NCBI RefSeq assembly: GCF_004217615.1
Contig: NZ_SHLD01000001.1
Location: forward strand, 186,001-250,000
Reading direction: 5' to 3'
From: Micromonospora kangleipakensis
Lineage (GTDB): Bacteria > Actinomycetota > Actinomycetes > Mycobacteriales > Micromonosporaceae
DNA length: 64,000 nucleotides
Made by a program: the position numbers and the translations under genes. This document shows, piece by piece, positions 63,264 to 64,000 of the stretch (the first letter of the stretch is position 1; every line of letters starts with the position of its first letter). The notes under the pieces are model-generated. The model ran no database searches and had not been told where the DNA came from. It saw only the letters and a program-made list of their open reading frames with translations.

Positions 63264-64000
63264 GGGGGCCGTACCAGCCGGGCGGGCCGTAGGCGGCCGG
63301 ATAGGCCGGGGGCGGCGGCGGGGCCAGCACCACCGGGATCGGCACCACCGGCTCGTCCGGGGCCGGCACCGCCCGCTGCGACCCGTCCGGGAAGCGCAGG
63401 TGGTAGCGCTGACCGTCCCAGACCCCCACCGGCGCCTGCGGGTCCCGCCCCACGAAGAACGACCGGTACGCCGCGATCGCCTCCAGCAGCTCCCGTTCCT
63501 CCCGGGCCGTCCGGTCCCGCTCGGCCGGCTTGCGGTCCAGCCCCCGGCGCATCCCGTCGCGCAGCAGCGCCAGCCGGGTCGCCGCGAACTGGTAGCCGCG
63601 CATCGCCTTCACCCCGCCGTCGCCGGCGATCCGGCGGGCCCAGGTGCGGGCCGCGTGCCGCCGACCCAGGCTGCCCAGCGCCGCCACCTCGGGCGGGGTG
63701 AGCCAGCCGGCCCGTACGTAGTCCGGCAGGGTCCGCTCGGTGAGCCGCCCCTCCCAGGCCCGCAGCCAGATCGCCAGCCCCACCATGCCGAAGAAGATCG
63801 GCACCATCACGCCGATGTAGCCGTACAGGGCGATCAGCGGCTGGCCGGTCGCCGCGGCCAGCGAGGGCAGCAGGTTCCAGGTGCCGTGCAGCATCATCGC
63901 CAGCAGCAGGCCGGCGATCGGGGCGAGCACCCGGACCCGCCGGTCGGCGGTCCGCGCGGCGATGCCCAGCCCCACCCCGGTCATCGAGGTGAAGAGCGGG
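63232..64000 (-). CDS. PrsW-family intramembrane metalloprotease (5' end outside window)
   Basis: At least 255 residues of the C-terminal part; the frame is open at base 64000 (PLFTSMTGVGLGIA). Seen: FTSMTGVGLG and MMLHGTWNLLPS, a conserved PrsW block with a metal-ligand His, a further membrane helix (YIGVMVPIFFGMVGLAIWL), then a long cytoplasmic region and a Pro/Tyr-rich tail (PPPPPAYPAAYGPPGW). PrsW proteins are linked to anti-sigma cleavage in Bacillus; the role here is open. The final nine or so codons and the stop are made by the 62-bp repeat. Confidence 0.85.
   Translation of the reverse strand, partial: PLFTSMTGVGLGIAARTADRRVRVLAPIAGLLLAMMLHGTWNLLPSLAAATGQPLIALYGYIGVMVPIFFGMVGLAIWLRAWEGRLTERTLPDYVRAGWLTPPEVAALGSLGRRHAARTWARRIAGDGGVKAMRGYQFAATRLALLRDGMRRGLDRKPAERDRTAREERELLEAIAAYRSFFVGRDPQAPVGVWDGQRYHLRFPDGSQRAVPAPDEPVVPIPVVLAPPPPPAYPAAYGPPGWYGPRPAAPWPPGT

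Noticed and set aside
62301..63701. Long plus-strand open frame with regular Arg/Gly/Pro-rich repeats
   Set aside because: It is a by-product of the stop-free 62-bp tandem array and of the antisense of prsW; no ribosome site, and the period of 62 cycles the frame.

Overview
The window is a GC-rich actinobacterial chromosome segment, most likely from a Micromonosporaceae member close to Micromonospora (inference from composition, mycothiol genes, gene order and the many start codons placed directly behind a TAnnnT -10 hexamer). It is dense core-type chromosome. I see no rRNA, tRNA, CRISPR array, transposase, integrase or prophage. I did not find a convincingly new multi-gene system; the most interesting signals are regulatory or repetitive DNA.

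Layout. (1) 1-12.5 kb: the end of an NAD(P)-binding reductase, a 44-bp palindrome, regX3-senX3, divergent phoU, gpmA, two tandem MFS exporters, a Rho_N/lysine-rich protein, a YbjN protein, mshA, an SDR and a methyltransferase. This is the mycobacterial Rv0484c-Rv0491 block (recalled gene order) with extra genes inserted. (2) 12.5-20.5 kb: murB, a mycothiol-dependent-type enzyme, then a cellobiose-type operon (binding lipoprotein, two permeases, GH1 beta-glucosidase, LacI regulator) with two matching LacI-type operators. (3) 20.5-34 kb: RidA, acetyltransferases, a macro-domain protein, EI24, a WYL regulator, a frameshifted SDR, a nucleotidyltransferase, AlaX, hydrolases, the HTH-HbhA-DUF2516 group, L-asparaginase and a BKACE enzyme. 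(4) 34-52 kb: YgfZ, Fur, PabC-like, nitrobindin, DsrE, an SCP2-glycogen debrancher pair, SseC-SseA behind a cysteine-rich leader peptide, LmeA-like, GlnR, polysaccharide deacetylase, MshD and pstSCAB. Much of this follows the mycobacterial Rv0811c-Rv0821c order. (5) 52-64 kb: NUDIX, Gfo/Idh, a DUF47-Pit phosphate operon, PPK2, an ECF41-type sigma factor, DUF402, DinG, an AI-2E family protein, a GroES-like protein, a 55-residue membrane protein, an 11-copy 62-bp tandem array, and prsW running off the end.

Two themes join distant genes. Phosphate: SenX3-RegX3, PhoU, PstSCAB, DUF47-Pit and PPK2 are all here, and GTTCACC-type direct repeats lie upstream of phoU/senX3, upstream of pstS and at the ppk2/pit junction, so they look like one regulon. 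Thiol/sulfur: MshA and MshD (mycothiol), a mycothiol-dependent enzyme candidate, and the thiosulfate sulfurtransferase operon with its cysteine-codon leader. At least 19 genes appear to be transcribed as leaderless mRNAs, and this was used to choose many starts below.
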